64,000 nt of DNA from Boswellia sacra (Eukaryota > Streptophyta > Magnoliopsida > Sapindales > Burseraceae), in assembly GCA_013180625.2 (NCBI GenBank), contig SNVD02010473.1, forward strand, positions 2,976,001-3,040,000. Reading direction: 5' to 3'. Within the stretch, counting starts at the first letter, position 1. The number at the start of each line of letters is the position of its first letter. The position numbers were made by a program, and so were the translations under genes. The notes below the pieces were generated by a model. That model worked only from the letters and a program-made list of their open reading frames with translations, was not told the DNA's origin and did not search any database. This document shows, in pieces, positions 51,057 to 63,965 of the stretch.

Positions 51057-51063
51057 TATAAAA
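51057..51063 (+). promoter_or_regulatory. TATA box of the RAD23 gene
   Basis: TATAAAA in the context ggctataaaaatc, about 190 bases before the ATG at 51248. It predicts a transcription start near 51090 and a 5' UTR of about 155 bases. Confidence 0.6.
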
Positions 51064-51247
51064 ATCAAACACACTCGCCATTCTCTTTCCTCAGTGACCT
51101 TTTTCGTTCACTTTACCAAAAATAAAAATTACAAGAATAACAATTTTGCTTTCGCTATCTCTGTGAAAGTGATCGCCGGCGGTTACCGGAGATCGGAGGA
51201 TTCGCCGGAGAATCTGGGACCGTTCGCAAGAGTAAGTTTCGGACAAG

Positions 51248-54200
51248 ATGAAGGTTTTCGTCAAGACGTTGAAGGGAACTCACTTCGAGATCGAAGTGAA
51301 GCCCGAAGACAAGGTATAATCTCTCTCTCGTTTCTCTTAAACGATTGATTGTCAAAGAAACGATCTTTCGTCGTCGTTTCGGTCTGACTGTAGATTTTTT
51401 TTGTGCAATTAGGGTTTTAGGTAGTAGTTTGAGTCTTTTTCTGGTCGCGGTGACGTCTTGTGCCGTAATTGATGTATTTTCGTGTGTTATTTGAGTAATT
51501 GAATTGATTAATTGTGCAATTTATCACGATTTGTCTATGAATTTGTGTTTTGATTGCGTGAATTTTCGTAATGTTAGGGTTGCTTCGATTTGTACGAGCA
51601 TATTAGTCTGTTTAGTGTCATCTTTTCGCGCTTGGAGTTCGATCAAGACAATAAGATATCGTGTTGCCTGGGTTACTTCCTTTTCTGAAGTAGAGAAAGG
51701 TCTTCTAATCGTTTTAGTAATCAGTGAAATTCCCTAGATGTTTGCAGCTGCTAGTTCTTCGTGTGCAATTGTAAATTTTGTGAATGTGACACGTGGAACT
51801 GGTTAAGCCAGTATGAGGATGATGACAGCCCCTGAATATATCTTTTTGCCAATACGAGATTCTATGATTTAATTGGTCACAAATTTTAAGTAGTCAGAGG
51901 AGTCACTGTTAGTTGTTTAATGCGTTAATTGTCTGGGCTTATAAACAATTTATTTTGCTTCGGTTTACATCTGTCAAAGACAGAATTCGATGTAGCATCG
52001 CATAGAATGAACACAATTGAAGAGTTTTACACATTGTCTTTGAGGTTTTCTTCTTATTTTTCAAGTAGATCCGCAAATTTGTAACTCTTATTTCTCAAGT
52101 GCTTTTCTTAGGAACAGGAAACATTAATCAAGCTTTTGCATGTTGATAAGTGCGATAATGTCCAGTTTAAGGAAAGAGTTCTTGCTAATTACTTGATGTA
52201 ACAATGAATACATTAGAGTCATTGAAGAAAAATCAATTGTTCTTTTTTTTTGAGTTTTGTACGTCATATTGAGCCTTTTAGTGTGTTTATATGCTTCTAG
52301 TTTATGATCATTCAATGTTGTAAAACTTAATTGTTTAAGGCCGTCATCCACTGAAAAGTTTCTTTACTTAGGTTGCTGATGTCAAAAAAAATATAGAGGG
52401 TGTACAAGGTTCGGATGTTTACCCTGCTGCACAACTGATGCTTATTCATCAGGGGAAAGTTCTTAAGGATGAGACGACCTTGGAAGAAAACAAAGTTGCT
52501 GAAAGCAGTTTTATTGTTGTCATGGTGTCCAAGGTAAGTGTGGTTTCACCATTTGGAAGTTGTCTATTACTGATTTATAGATGAATGAGGAGTGATATCT
52601 GCATTTAATTTATATGTTAAACATAAAGATAATAGAGCAGGGTTAAAAAAGGGGAAGATATATACTAAATTCTTCCCTGCAGTTGCTTCTCAATTGGCTT
52701 GCATTTCATACTTCAATTGGCTTGCATTTCAACCTATGTATAGATATAAACTGGACATGTGGAAGAGGTTTTGAGGGAACCAACATTTCACATGCATTGG
52801 CAATTTAAAGTCTCAACCAGTTGAGGGATTAAAATCATTTCCTCTTAATTTTAACCTGTGGTTGCTTCATCTTTCTAGTTATGAAAATGGGTTATGAGTA
52901 GTTGTGACAGCATTTATATATGAAATAAAACTTGCATATTCTCTGGTAATACGTGCAAAATATTTTAGTAGAGTCTATGTATTAATCGATATCTGACATC
53001 ATCAACTTTCAAAGCTAACTTCAGAACTTCGAGTCTGTTTTGCTTTTTCTGATAACTAGAGCTCCCTAACCCCTGGTACCTGTGCCAGGTGCTGCTTCAT
53101 ATCTCCTATTTTTCTCTGTTTGGAGCTCTAAAATATTGGGAATCCATAGCAGTCTTTTCTTTTCTGGATTGATAAGTATGAAGGGGGACTATTTCTTTGC
53201 TCAGAAGTTGCTGTTTAATAGAAAAGCTAGGAAATATTGCCCACTGAGGATTATGTAGTTGGACATCCAAAATTATAATGCATGTGATTGTACAAACTTT
53301 TCGGAAATTGTCATTGCCTTTTTTTCCCCCCAGAGTCTGTTATCAGACTCTTTGAGGGCTATTATCACTAAGTTTATCATTTTGTAGATGCCCTTTATTT
53401 ATCTAAGAAGGTAAAAGAATGTATAATGTAATCAACTTGCAGATTGTTTCTTTTTTGATGATTTGAAGATGAATAGTGTGGTCCATATTTTTCTTATTAC
53501 TTCTTCTAAGAGTAATAATGTAGTAGCTAGATGTTGGTTTTTTTATAAAGGCATGTATTAATTTGTTCTGTCAAATAATTTGATTTGAGACATAAGCAAG
53601 TCTATTGCTTGAAAGAATTCCTGATTTATTCTTATTGAAACAATTGTAGAATAAGGTTTCATCCAGTGGAGCCTCTTCTGCTTCAGCTGCACCTCCAAAA
53701 CAGGTATGTATGGTAAATTTAGTTTCAATCTATTTTGGTCGGCTTTTGCATTGTGTTACGTATTGTTTATCTGACGACTTTTGGCACCTTATCTTATGAA
53801 ATTTAGGATGAGCTGCTCTATTGGCTTCCAGAAACTAGTTTCTAAATGTTGTTGACACTCAGTAATTTTCTGCATTTATATTCTGCATGACTAACAAGCT
53901 ATTTCGACATTCCTTGAGTGCCTCCTGAATATATATGGTGCTTTAAAATGTTGTAATTTATTTGCCCTCCATATGTTTATGTATCAGTGGAGGATGCTTC
54001 TAATGCAGTTATGTGGGATGCTAGATGTTAAAATAAATGGTGACAGATCTGTAAAAGTAAAGACCATAAAATATGAAATGAGAAATTGAAGACTTTAGAG
54101 TTATTCTAGTTCTGGTGAAAAGAATGCATGGATTGATTTTTTAAGTTATTCAAAGGAAAATAGGAAAAATGGATTGGGGACTTGGCAATTATACTTTTAG

Positions 54201-57200
54201 GTTTAATATCTACGTTTGTTGATTGTGGGAATTTTTTTTCCTGTTTAGCAGCAGAGTTACTTATGTAATTTTCTAAAAGTCCCATGGTGTTCATTTGGGG
54301 TGAGGCACAAAATTGCCTACTCCTGCTCCTGCTTGTTATTGGTATTTGATTATGCTGAGTTATAAAATTGATAATAGCCATGAAATTGTCTTCCACTAAT
54401 TGGTGCATGTTATTTTGGTACTGCAGACATTCAACTTTCAGATAAATTGGACTATAGGGACATTATCCCACCATCCATAATGCTAAGCATGTATTTTACT
54501 TGTCTTTACAATCATGTGTCTTTGTGAATATACGTCTGATTCCTTTAAAAAATGAGGACAACAAGCCATGTACTTGTGCCGGCTAAATGTAACCCTCAAG
54601 GGAATTTAACTTGATGAAGCTTCTATATAATTAGCCAAATTCTGTGGTAATAATCTGGATTCTCTTTAAAACTAGGTAAAAAAGAGAGTATTCTGTCTGA
54701 TTAGACTGATTTTGGCTATTTCATGTTTTTTGTTTCCATTTGAAAGTTTGCATAGTTGAGCTACTTGTTTTTGTAGGCCCAACCTACAAGTTCTTCACCT
54801 CCTACCTCGACACCACCACCCTCAACAACACCTCAGTCTCCTGTACCACCTGTGACACTGTGAGTTTGAATATGCATCTCACTACTTCCTTGCATCATTG
54901 TTGAAATACTGGCAATAAGTTTTTTCTACTTTGAAACTGCAATGCTTCTCATGTCATTGTGGTATATTTCCTCCCCTCAATTTTTTTTTTTGATTTTTAT
55001 TTTTGCAGGCCACAGTCTGTTCCTGAGTCCGTCCCTGCTGCGGCTCCTGTGTCGTGAGTATCCCTTTTATAGTCTCTGAGAACAAGTGTTATGTTTGGAG
55101 TGTTAAAAGGAATGTTATATTGTTTCTGTCTAAATCACCTTATCTGGTTTACAGCTGTCTTTTATAAAATCATTATGAGGCTGAACATTTTATCCTTTGG
55201 GTTGAAGCAGTGCAGGATCAGATGTCTATGGCCAAGCCGCATCAAATCTTGTTGCAGGAAGTAATTTAGAAGCTACTGTTCAACAGATACTTGATATGGG
55301 TGGAGGGAGTTGGGATAGGGAAACTGTTATCCGTGCTCTACGTGCTGCATATAACAACCCTGAGAGAGCTGTTGAATATTTATATTCAGTAAGCTTTACT
55401 GAACTTTTGATTGCTTTAATATGTTCAATTATTTTCTAGAGTGTGCTTCTTGTACTTAGCTAGTCATTCAAGCTTGAATCCAATCAATGAATGTGCATTA
55501 TAGCTTGATTTTGATGTTAGGATACAACCAAACTTTCTTCACAGATCCTTTGATTCTTGCAAGAGTAAAATATACTTGCATTATAGCTTGATATTGATGT
55601 TAGGATACAACCAAACTTTTTTCACAGGTCCTTTGATTCTCGCAAGAGTAAAATATTCTTAGGAATTTGGAGGGTTTCAATTGTAAAAAGAAGAAGGGGT
55701 GTCACACATGTACCTAAGATAACTTTAATTTATTTCGTTGCTATCAGTTAGTCAGTTTATTTTAATAAACAATGTGGCAGGGAATTCCTGAGCAAACTGG
55801 AGTTCCACCAGTGGCTCGTGCTCCTGCTGGTGGGCAGGCAGTAAACCCGCCAGCGCAGGCTCAACAACCTGCTGCAGCCGGCCCGACCAGTGGTCCCAAT
55901 GCGAACCCACTGGATCTTTTTCCACAGGTACATAGCTACACTTATGATTTTAAATTATCAACCTAATGGAGTTCATTGGAAAATTTTATAATCTGCCTTT
56001 TGGAACCAGGGCCTTCCGAATATGGGTTCAAATGCTGGTGCAGGTACCTTGGATTTCCTGCGCAACAGTCAACAGGTATCAATATTGTTTATCTGTGCGG
56101 CCAATTTGTTATTTATATATTGCAATTTCTAACTTTTTGTATCTTTCCTCTAATCCAGTTCCAAGCCTTGCGCTCTATGGTGCAATCAAATCCCCAAATC
56201 TTGCAGGTGATTATCATTTGTATTGTTTGCCCTTCTTGTTGATACATTGTTTTGTTGCTCAACCTTCTGTTAGAGGACTCGTGACATATATTTTGCATTT
56301 CAGCCTATGCTTCAGGAGCTTGGGAAGCAAAATCCACACTTGATGCGGCTCATCCAAGAGCATCAGGCTGATTTCTTGCGTTTGATAAATGAGCCTGTTG
56401 AGGGAGGAGAGGGGTGAGATGAATCTGTTTTGCTGTTTCTTTATTGCATTTAGTTGTGATTTTATCAATAAATAATGGAGTTGGTGCTGATTTGATTACC
56501 TATTTATCATCAGGAACCTACTGGGTCAGTTGGCCTCAGCAATGCCACAGGCTTTGACCGTAACTCCTGAGGAGCGAGAGGCAATCGAGCGTGTATGTAT
56601 AATTTCCCCTCTTTATTTGTTGTGAAATATAGGTGTCATTGTAAGCTGCAGACATCTCATTGTTATTACTGTGGGTTATAACTATATACTTGCCAGTTTA
56701 TCTCAGGGCTTGTCTGGTTTCTGATCGCAAAATTTATTTACAAAATTAAGATATAAACTAAAGACCTTGAGTTGTATATCCATATGTTTTACACCTAAAA
56801 ATTTGTTAGAATAGTATTCAAAAACTGTTTTTAAAGTTGAAAAAACTAAAGAAAATGGAGAAAAGATGCTATTTTTCAGAAATTGTACCTGAAATCTTTT
56901 TTTATTTTTTGTTTTTAAATTAAGAACTTTATTCCAAAAGTATTTTCTTAAAACTTTTGTATTTTGTTTTTAATAAATTAATAATTGTATTTAAATACTA
57001 TAGGCTTCTATTCAGGATGGATGATGATGGGACTGTCATTTAGGCTTTATTTTTTTAATCATGATCTAACTATACATATAACAATTAATCCTTATGTTTG
57101 GAGGAAAACATTGGTCCCTCATTTGCCTTAAGCCTTTTACTGTAATATTCTAATGATGTTATCATTATTAATGGAATAATGTGTAAAGTTGACATTTGTA

Positions 57201-57402
57201 TTGGGCGACCTCTTCGTCTCGTGATTTAATTTTGTTGGATGTTGGTTAAGTTGATATTTTATTGATGACTCACTCTTGTGCGCAGCTTGAGGCAATGGGT
57301 TTTGATCGTGCCCTTGTGTTGGAGGTGTTCTTTGCATGTAACAAGAATGAAGAGTTGGCGGCCAACTATCTTTTAGATCATATGCACGAGTTTGATGAGT
57401 GA
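51248..57402 (+). CDS. RAD23: RAD23 ubiquitin receptor / proteasome shuttle
   Basis: It binds ubiquitylated proteins and delivers them to the 26S proteasome. The family also partners XPC/Rad4 in nucleotide-excision repair. Twelve coding exons: 51248-51313, 52372-52533, 53650-53703, 54777-54859, 55009-55053, 55211-55388, 55781-55927, 56010-56075, 56159-56206, 56304-56413, 56514-56592 and 57286-57402. All are GT-AG and the product is 384 residues. The domains, in order, are an N-terminal ubiquitin-like domain (1-76, [20 protein letters not shown] and [10 protein letters not shown]), a Ser/Pro/Ala-rich linker, UBA1 (about 155-196, [20 protein letters not shown]), an STI1/XPC-binding region (about 237-318, with [16 protein letters not shown]), and UBA2 (about 335-384, [20 protein letters not shown]) ending in the acidic HEFDE. 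The length and [10 protein letters not shown] block are typical of plant RAD23C/D; the exact paralogue is not decided. Many short exons are normal for this gene. Confidence 0.97.
55494..55662 (+). repeat. Tandem ~83-bp duplication inside a RAD23 intron
   Basis: Two adjacent copies carry gcattatagcttgat, ttgatgttaggatacaacca, a ttcacag acceptor-like word, gtcctttgattct or its variant, and cgcaagagtaaaatat. They lie in the intron between the exons ending at 55388 and starting at 55781. They differ at only a few positions. Confidence 0.85.
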
Positions 57403-58798
57403 CTTCAAAGTGGCTCTTTCTTATCCCTGCCTTGCCTGTTTTACTTTAGTTTCTATTTAATGCATCTGACTTTTTTCTCTTTGATGTTGGTGAATATACT
57501 TCTGTTATTGACAGTGTCTTATACCAATTATATGTTCTGTGGAGTCTTGGGATCAAACTTGTCAAGATGTTCATGTCCTCCCTCCCTAATTCGTTCGTGG
57601 ACGCCATAGCATTTTTCTTAGTTTGTTCTCGTCGATGATGGATATATATTTTTATACATATTTCTGCTTTGGAAATATCCTGTTATTCCTTTTCAACCTC
57701 CTGTCTTTGGTTTTTTTTCTTCTGTAATTCATGTTCGCTCAAATTTTATGGACTTGATTGTGCAAACTTCAGCCCTTCTCTCTCTTTTTTTATTTTATTT
57801 ATATTTTTCTGCCACCAAAGAAAAACACCAAAAGAGCTGTGCTAGGATCGTAGAGGAGCCAATGCAAAACTATGATCCGTAAATGGTGTAGGGTATCATC
57901 GTCTGTTGCTGTCGTTGATAACACGCATCTTTTCAACTCCATCTACGAGGGATGAGTAATTGTTTCAAACAAGGAAAGAAAAGCAGAGGATTAACCTATG
58001 AGGGATGCACAACGTAGAAGCGATAGATTACTGGATTTTGATTTTGGTAAAACATCTGATATCAATGTTTTTGACATAATTATATGTAAGGTGCATGTTA
58101 ATTGGCGCAAGCTGGCAGTTCAACAATGGCCCTCATTGGTCCTTGACCTGCCACAATTGTCACTTCTTTGGCATGCTTCGTAGAGCCCCGCGTAATGCTT
58201 ACACATTATAAACAATAGGCTAAAATCTTACTGCAACTTCAGCATCCTTAGGTAGCCTTTATTCAAACAAGTTTCCGGTTACTGTACATTTGTTTTATTT
58301 TATTTTATTTTTTTATGTAGCCTAGCTTCAACTGAGCCAGGCGAAGTAATTATAAACAATTTCATAAACTCTTCGTTGCCCTCTAAATATATTCAAATCG
58401 TTAAGAGTTTTGCTTGCTTCTGACTTACACGGAGAGTATTGAAAATGGATCGTAAGCAAATTGTAGATTGGAGAGTGCTAAAATTGTAATGATGATGTTC
58501 AAGAATCTTCAGTGGATTATCCTTTTGTCTATCGACATGAGTCACATATGCTTATATTGGGCTGCATACTTTATTATCCTGTACAAGTCATAGCTTTAGG
58601 TTACGACCTATGAGTAGATGATTCTTTCAAGATTAGTATGTACAAAATAGATGTACTACAATATTTCAAGTTGTAAATGAAGTGATTCTCAATAACAACT
58701 TCTAGTGAAGATTTGGTGACAGCACTTTTGCATGGATACAATGGTGGTGGATGTGCTTTTCATCATGTTGTGCTTTGACATGATACTTCCCAAGGAGA
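57403..58798. other. RAD23 3' UTR and downstream spacer
   Basis: The first ~300 bases are T-rich and the likely RAD23 3' UTR. There is no gene beyond it. Short open frames have no recognisable content. Confidence 0.45.
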
Positions 58799-59030
58799 AA
58801 ATTGTTGAAATTTGTGGTTTGTTTCCTTATGCAGATTGACTTCTACATGGAATGGGAAAATTAGAAGAAATAGGAAATTAGAGTTGCATAATAAATAAGA
58901 GTCTTTGACGGAATACATCCTAAGAAAAAAATTGTTGAAATTTGTGGCTTGTTTCCTTATTTGGCTTGACTTTTACATGCAATAGGAAAATTAAGAAATA
59001 GAAAATTAGAGTTGCATAATAGATAAGAAT
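58799..59030. repeat. Tandem ~130-bp repeat at the start of an LTR-like sequence
   Basis: Two direct copies begin attgttgaaatttgtggntt (58801 and about 58930). They continue through tgtttccttat, gacttntacatg, aataggaaatt/aatagaaaatt and gagttgcataata. The second copy continues into the LTR-like body. Confidence 0.8.
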
Positions 59031-59912
59031 CCTACTACACTTAAGAATAGATGATCTCTACATAAACTTATTAATATAAGGATTCTAGGTATACGAGGAG
59101 GACTAGACATAAAGGGTTAGCCATAACACACATCTTAGATACACGTCCCTGTGGGGATGTGGGAAGAGTTATAAAAGAGATGGTAGGGATGTGCTAAGAG
59201 TTGTAAAAGATGTGAGTAGGTGAAATGAGTATAATAATATCAGGGTTGAGTAGGTGAAATGAGTATAATAGCTGGTTTGAAACAGGCATAATAGCTGTTT
59301 TAGTGTGTGATCTCTTGTAGTTATTTAAATTTATGATCTAATGAATTTATCTCCTTATCCATGAATGGAGAAAAATCGTGAAGAAGCACTTAGAGAACTA
59401 AAACGAAAATTGTGATCAAAATCCTTCTTGATTGCAACAAAACTCGTTTGATGAAGATGAGATGGCGTTGAAAATCTGTAGTTGAGGCAATGAAGAGGCG
59501 AAGACATGATAACGATGGTGATTACTCGAGAGAGATATTGGGATTTTGGCGATTAATCGAGAGGCGATACAGAGAGAGTGACAAGAGGCGCTAAAGGCTA
59601 TCGTGAGAGAAAAAGAGTCATTAGGGTTTCTTTTTTTTTTTTCTTTTATAGTTGGTAATACTTGTCACACTTAAAAATTGTGTCATGGCACATTTAACCC
59701 TGCCTTTTTAATAAAATGACATGTATAGGTTTGACTGAATTTAGGAGTCTAATTACATGTCATTCTTTTAGGAATCGACAAAAAAATTGTGACACAAAAG
59801 CTATATTTTCTTGTAGTGGAACCACATTAAATATGATTTCTCTATGTGTAATTTATTTTTCACATATTACTAATCTTTATGCCCAATATATTTCTGTATA
59901 ATTTGTTATACA
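58803..59912 (+). mobile_element. LTR-like sequence (Copia-type), probably solo or 5' LTR
   Basis: It begins TGTTGAAATTTG and ends ...ttgttataCA. It is followed at once by a primer-binding-site word for plant initiator Met-tRNA (TGGTATCAAAGC, one mismatch from TGGTATCAGAGC). The 3' part (gtggaaccacattaaatatg, then a T-rich stretch) is typical of Copia LTRs. A middle segment of several hundred bases (about 59300-59820) may be a secondary insertion. No gag or pol follows. Confidence 0.55.
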
Positions 59913-60125
59913 TGGTATCAAAGCTAGACCTTGATGTCCAATATGATGAGTCCTTAGTCCTGGACAAGGACGGTCGGTGTTGCTGCTCCACTGAGAGGTC
60001 TTGTCAAAGGGAGGATTGTTAAGTCTCATGTTGGATGGTTAAAGAGCGGTCTAGGAAGGTCTTGGGTGATATAAAGAGGTTGTTCACTCTGCCCATTAAG
60101 TTAGCCTTTTAGGTTGGACATATTA
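59913..60125 (+). mobile_element. TRIM-like core: primer-binding site, short internal domain, polypurine tract and LTR start
   Basis: The primer-binding site TGGTATCAAAGC is at 59913, then ~90 bases of internal sequence, then a polypurine tract AAAGGGAGGAT (60006-60016). Immediately after comes a terminal TG-beginning sequence, tgttaagtctcatgttgg (60017), that looks like a 3' LTR. An internal domain of only 104 bases is TRIM-like and excludes coding capacity. The expected identical 5' LTR is not visible upstream; different LTR-like DNA is there instead. Confidence 0.5.
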
Positions 60126-62383
60126 ATAAATTTTAGAAATGGTAATTCTCCTTGATAACAACCAGGTAATTTTGAGATTTATCACTGACAAGCAAACACC
60201 TAAAAAGGACGGAGAGGACCATTAGAGTGATTGAAGACTACCGGCAATGAGCACACCTATAGAATTCGTTTTCTTTCATGCCATTGTAGTTTCATTTCTT
60301 GACGCTAAGGCAATCCCTGAGGCTCTATCAGCTCAAATGTATGCAAGTTCAAACAAGTTGGTGGTCCTGATAGAAGAATTTTGAGGATCAGCCTTAGTTT
60401 TCTGCCTTGATAAATACTCCACTGGGACTGTAAAGACCTTTAATGTGGATACGTACCAATGTAAATAGAATATTATTATCAACTATAGAATTAATTTGTC
60501 TTGCGAAAGACTCCAATTATCTCCATTCGTTTGTGCATGGTCCATACTAGATTCAAATCCTTAATCATCTATGATCTTAATAGTTAAACTTTCTATCATT
60601 AAAAGTATTTCAGTAGTTTATGTCAATTCTCTTATCCTTACTATGTCATCAACGAAACCCGTCAGTAGAAAGTTGCCACTATCACCTCAATTGTTGTTAT
60701 GAATTGGTGAAACGTCCTTTCGATAGAGGAAGAAACCGACACACAACAGATAAGATAGCCCTCATTTTATCAATCAATAGACTGAGAGTGACAGGTACAC
60801 TTAAATTGATAAAGATTTCAGCTATTGACTATGAGGGCAGTTGTTAATTATCATAGTTAATGGAAGAAACGGAAATTTGGTGAACTAAGCTTTACGCAAT
60901 GACCTGGAAAATGTTGTAGTTGCCATACAAATCGCTCTACGTTAGCCATAAAATGATAGTTGTAAACAAGATTAATCTTGTAAGTGCTTATCAAATCATT
61001 ATATTTGGGTAATTGCCTAATTGCGTTGCTATCAAGAAGAACCAACATTGAAGTTTGGTAGCATATTCAGAATACATGCTGTTTTTAAAATAGTAAAATA
61101 TGTTTAATATTACTAAATTTGCTGGAAGAGAGAGAGAGAGAGAGGAAGAAGAAGAAAAAAAAATTAGAGAAAGGGTTTAATTTGTTTGTTTTATATCTTA
61201 TTTTATTTTCAGAAAACAGAAAGGGTCTTCAAGTCAAGAAGCATGCCATTAATTTTGAAGAATCATTCTTCTTTGTTTATCAAATCTCATTTAATTTTCA
61301 TATGTAGTACAAAAGTGTATATCATTTGTCCACTTTTGAACTTGTAAAAAGTCAAAAAATAACTAATTTTTTGAAAATGATGATATGAAGAGGCAGGAAA
61401 TGATCTGGAATTTTCGAAATATTTTCCTTGTTCTACACACCATTAACTGTTCTGATGGAGGTTTTGAGTAACGTGAATTCAAGAGTATCTATCTTCCAAT
61501 TGTTTTCAGAGAGGCAACTGAAAGTCTGGAACACTCTAAAGCAGGCAGGACCATGCAATAGATGGAAGGGAATGGAAGTCTCCATGTCGTATCTCTCAAC
61601 ATTTGTATAATTTAGACCGAGTCATGGTGGTGTGGTCACACCTGAAAAACCTACCCAGGGACAGGTCAAGGCATTTGGGTAGCATTTGTCTGCCCTTACC
61701 GGTTCCTTGTAGGCTTAGCTTTCTGATTTTCTCAATAGAAATTAATATATGTGATTGTATATGAAAGAGATGAAGAATCTCAATCCTCAATAATTTACAT
61801 TTCGGCTGCTCTTGTCTCAGTCAAATTCTTGATAATTAAAGTGATTTTAATAATTGGGTGAGCATCCACGATGACGATCGAATTCGATGATCAGAGAACA
61901 CTTCAACCTTACTGTTGTGAAGTGGAAACATTTCATAATTTTTCTTGCAATGTTTAGTAATTGGCTTGAGCAGAATTGTTATTTATCTGATTTCATTGTG
62001 AGGATAGCTAATCGGATTGATCATTATGCCAAAAAAAAAAATGATACGATTTTCATTAAGCTTTAAATATTTTAATTATTTGTTTCTCCTTTTCCAAATA
62101 TGACTTGAAAAAAGCATAGCATTATTCTAAAATAATGAAAACATATTATCCATGATATTGAATATAAATAATTTCTTTAGTGGAGGCAGGTTTGTGTCTT
62201 AACAGCGTCCTGTTCAAAGAACAACCAATTGGGAAGTAGGCGGCTTTGCCCTTATTTCTGTTGTAATTTATTTTTTCGTCACATGTTGATAACACATATA
62301 TATAATAAACACACATATATATAAAAGATCAAAGAAAAGATAGATTGCATTATCAAAGAAAAGATAGATTGTATTATCAAAAG
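60126..62383. other. Intergenic region, no gene seen
   Basis: AT-rich spacer with a short GA microsatellite near 61123-61145. Open frames of about 60-75 codons show no family resemblance. Confidence 0.35.
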
Positions 62384-62530
62384 AATAATATTATACTTAT
62401 AATCAATTTATTTTATAATCTGAGTTGACAGAATCCTATTAGAGATGTAAATTTTTTTATTTATTTTTATTTTTTAACTCAAGTGAATTTTTATAAATTC
62501 AGATTGTAAATAGAGATGGTGGTAAATGAG
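62384..62530. mobile_element. MITE family A, copy 5 (partial)
   Basis: It carries the family A words ataatctgagttgacagaat, cctattagagatgtaaa, a T-rich centre, caagtgaatttttata and cagattgtaaatag. The right terminus is shortened. Confidence 0.5.
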
Positions 62531-62953
62531 TTGTTGTAGTAGCAGTCATCCAGCGCCCAGAGGACAATCAAAACAAATTGAGACAAAAACAAACACATGA
62601 TATGGTAGTTCCGTGTTGTACTTGGAACAAATTTGACCTTTGACACATTTCAGGCCAATCGAAATTGGTCATTTCTGTTAACAATGTACAATGTGAAAAG
62701 GGTCTCACGTCTCCGTTTCTCTCTATGCAAGAAACTACCAAATCGTCTCTCGGTTTCTTCGTCTTGACAAAATGAGCCACCATAAATTGACCGAACAAAC
62801 ACTTTGGCTATTTCATGTTCCAAGACACAGGAGTACTACTACTTCTGCGCGTAAGTCTATATTACAGTTGTTACTTTCCAATCAGGGCTTGACAAGTAAC
62901 TGGGCATGTGCCGAAGTGGCAGTTGGCCCCGCTCAGGATTTTCCTTTCGGTCG

Positions 62954-62960
62954 TATAAAA
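62954..62960 (+). promoter_or_regulatory. TATA box of the IST1-like gene
   Basis: TATAAAA in cgtataaaagcattgg, 83 bases before the ATG at 63043. It predicts a short 5' UTR of about 55 bases. Confidence 0.65.
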
Positions 62961-63042
62961 GCATTGGAGCTTTGTATGTTTCTGCAGACCTGTTGTGAGG
63001 GGTGGGGTTCAGGTTTCAGGAGCATAATAAACTGATCTGAAG

Positions 63043-63965
63043 ATGGGTAGGAAACTGGATGCCTTGCTTGGAAGGAGCTTCAAGGCCTCTAAATGCAAAA
63101 CTATTGTTAAACTTGCTATTTCACGGCTTTCCATCCTGAAGAACCAGCGCCAGGCTCGGTATTCCCATGCAAAGTCTGATGTTTTTGAGCTTCTTAAACT
63201 CGGTCACCATGAACGGGCTCTCCTTCGGGTCAGTAATTCTAATCTCCACCCAATTAATACTCTCTCTTTCTCTCTCTCTCTATGTATGTGTGCAGTCTTT
63301 CAAGATCTAAATTTGAATGGTTTTATGCAGGTTGAGTATGTGTTGAGGGAGGAGAACATGTTGGATGGTCTTGTTATGATAGAAAACTACTGCCACCTCC
63401 TGATTGAAAGAGTCTCGCTCATTCAAAAGAACAGGTCAGTAGCTCATCGTTATATCCTGTTATAGTTTGGATTTCGATAAAAATGGAATTGCTCTTTTGT
63501 TATTTGTTTCTTTGATTATTAGTTATCTCAATATTGAGACGATGTATGCCTTTGATTTGCATGGTTTATATAGGGAGTGTCCTGATGAGCTCAAGGAGGC
63601 AATATCCAGTTTGATCTTTGCATCCTCAAGATGTGGAGAGTTCCCAGAGCTGCTGAAAATTCGTGAGATTTTCACTCTCACGTTTGGTAGAGAATTTGCT
63701 GCTCGTGCTGTTGAATTACGGAACAACTGTGGGGTGCAACCAAAGGTGATTATAGATTTTAATTAATGTTTAGAATAGTGTAGTACAAGTCCTCTGACTG
63801 CATTGGCTTCTAACAATTACTATGTATCATTGGGTTTTCTAGATCATACAGAAGTTTTCATCGCGACAACCTAGCTTGGAGAGCAGATTGAAAGTGTTGA
63901 AGAACATTTCTACTGAGAATGGTATCACTCTGCACTTGGAGGATGCTGCTCCGGCTGTGGTCCAG
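63043..63965 (+). CDS. IST1-like ESCRT-III-associated protein (5' part; runs off the window)
   Basis: IST1-family protein. Members bind ESCRT-III, LIP5 and SKD1/VPS4 and act in multivesicular-body sorting on endosomes; plants have several paralogues. Four exons are present: 63043-63228, 63331-63434, 63574-63745 and 63843-63965. They give 195 residues, then a donor (gtttgg), and the gene continues beyond base 64000. The seen part is nearly all of the Ist1 domain: a basic N-terminus (MGRKLDALLGRSFKASKCKT), a long helix with KLAISRLSILKNQRQA and ERALLRVEYVLREENMLDG, YCHLLIERV, then ECPDELKEAISSLIFASSRC, ELLKIREIFTLTFGREFAA and a KNISTENGI-type block. The ATG is the usual family start and has a TATA box 83 bases upstream. 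The C-terminal tail, which distinguishes paralogues, is missing, so no exact symbol is given. Confidence 0.92.
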
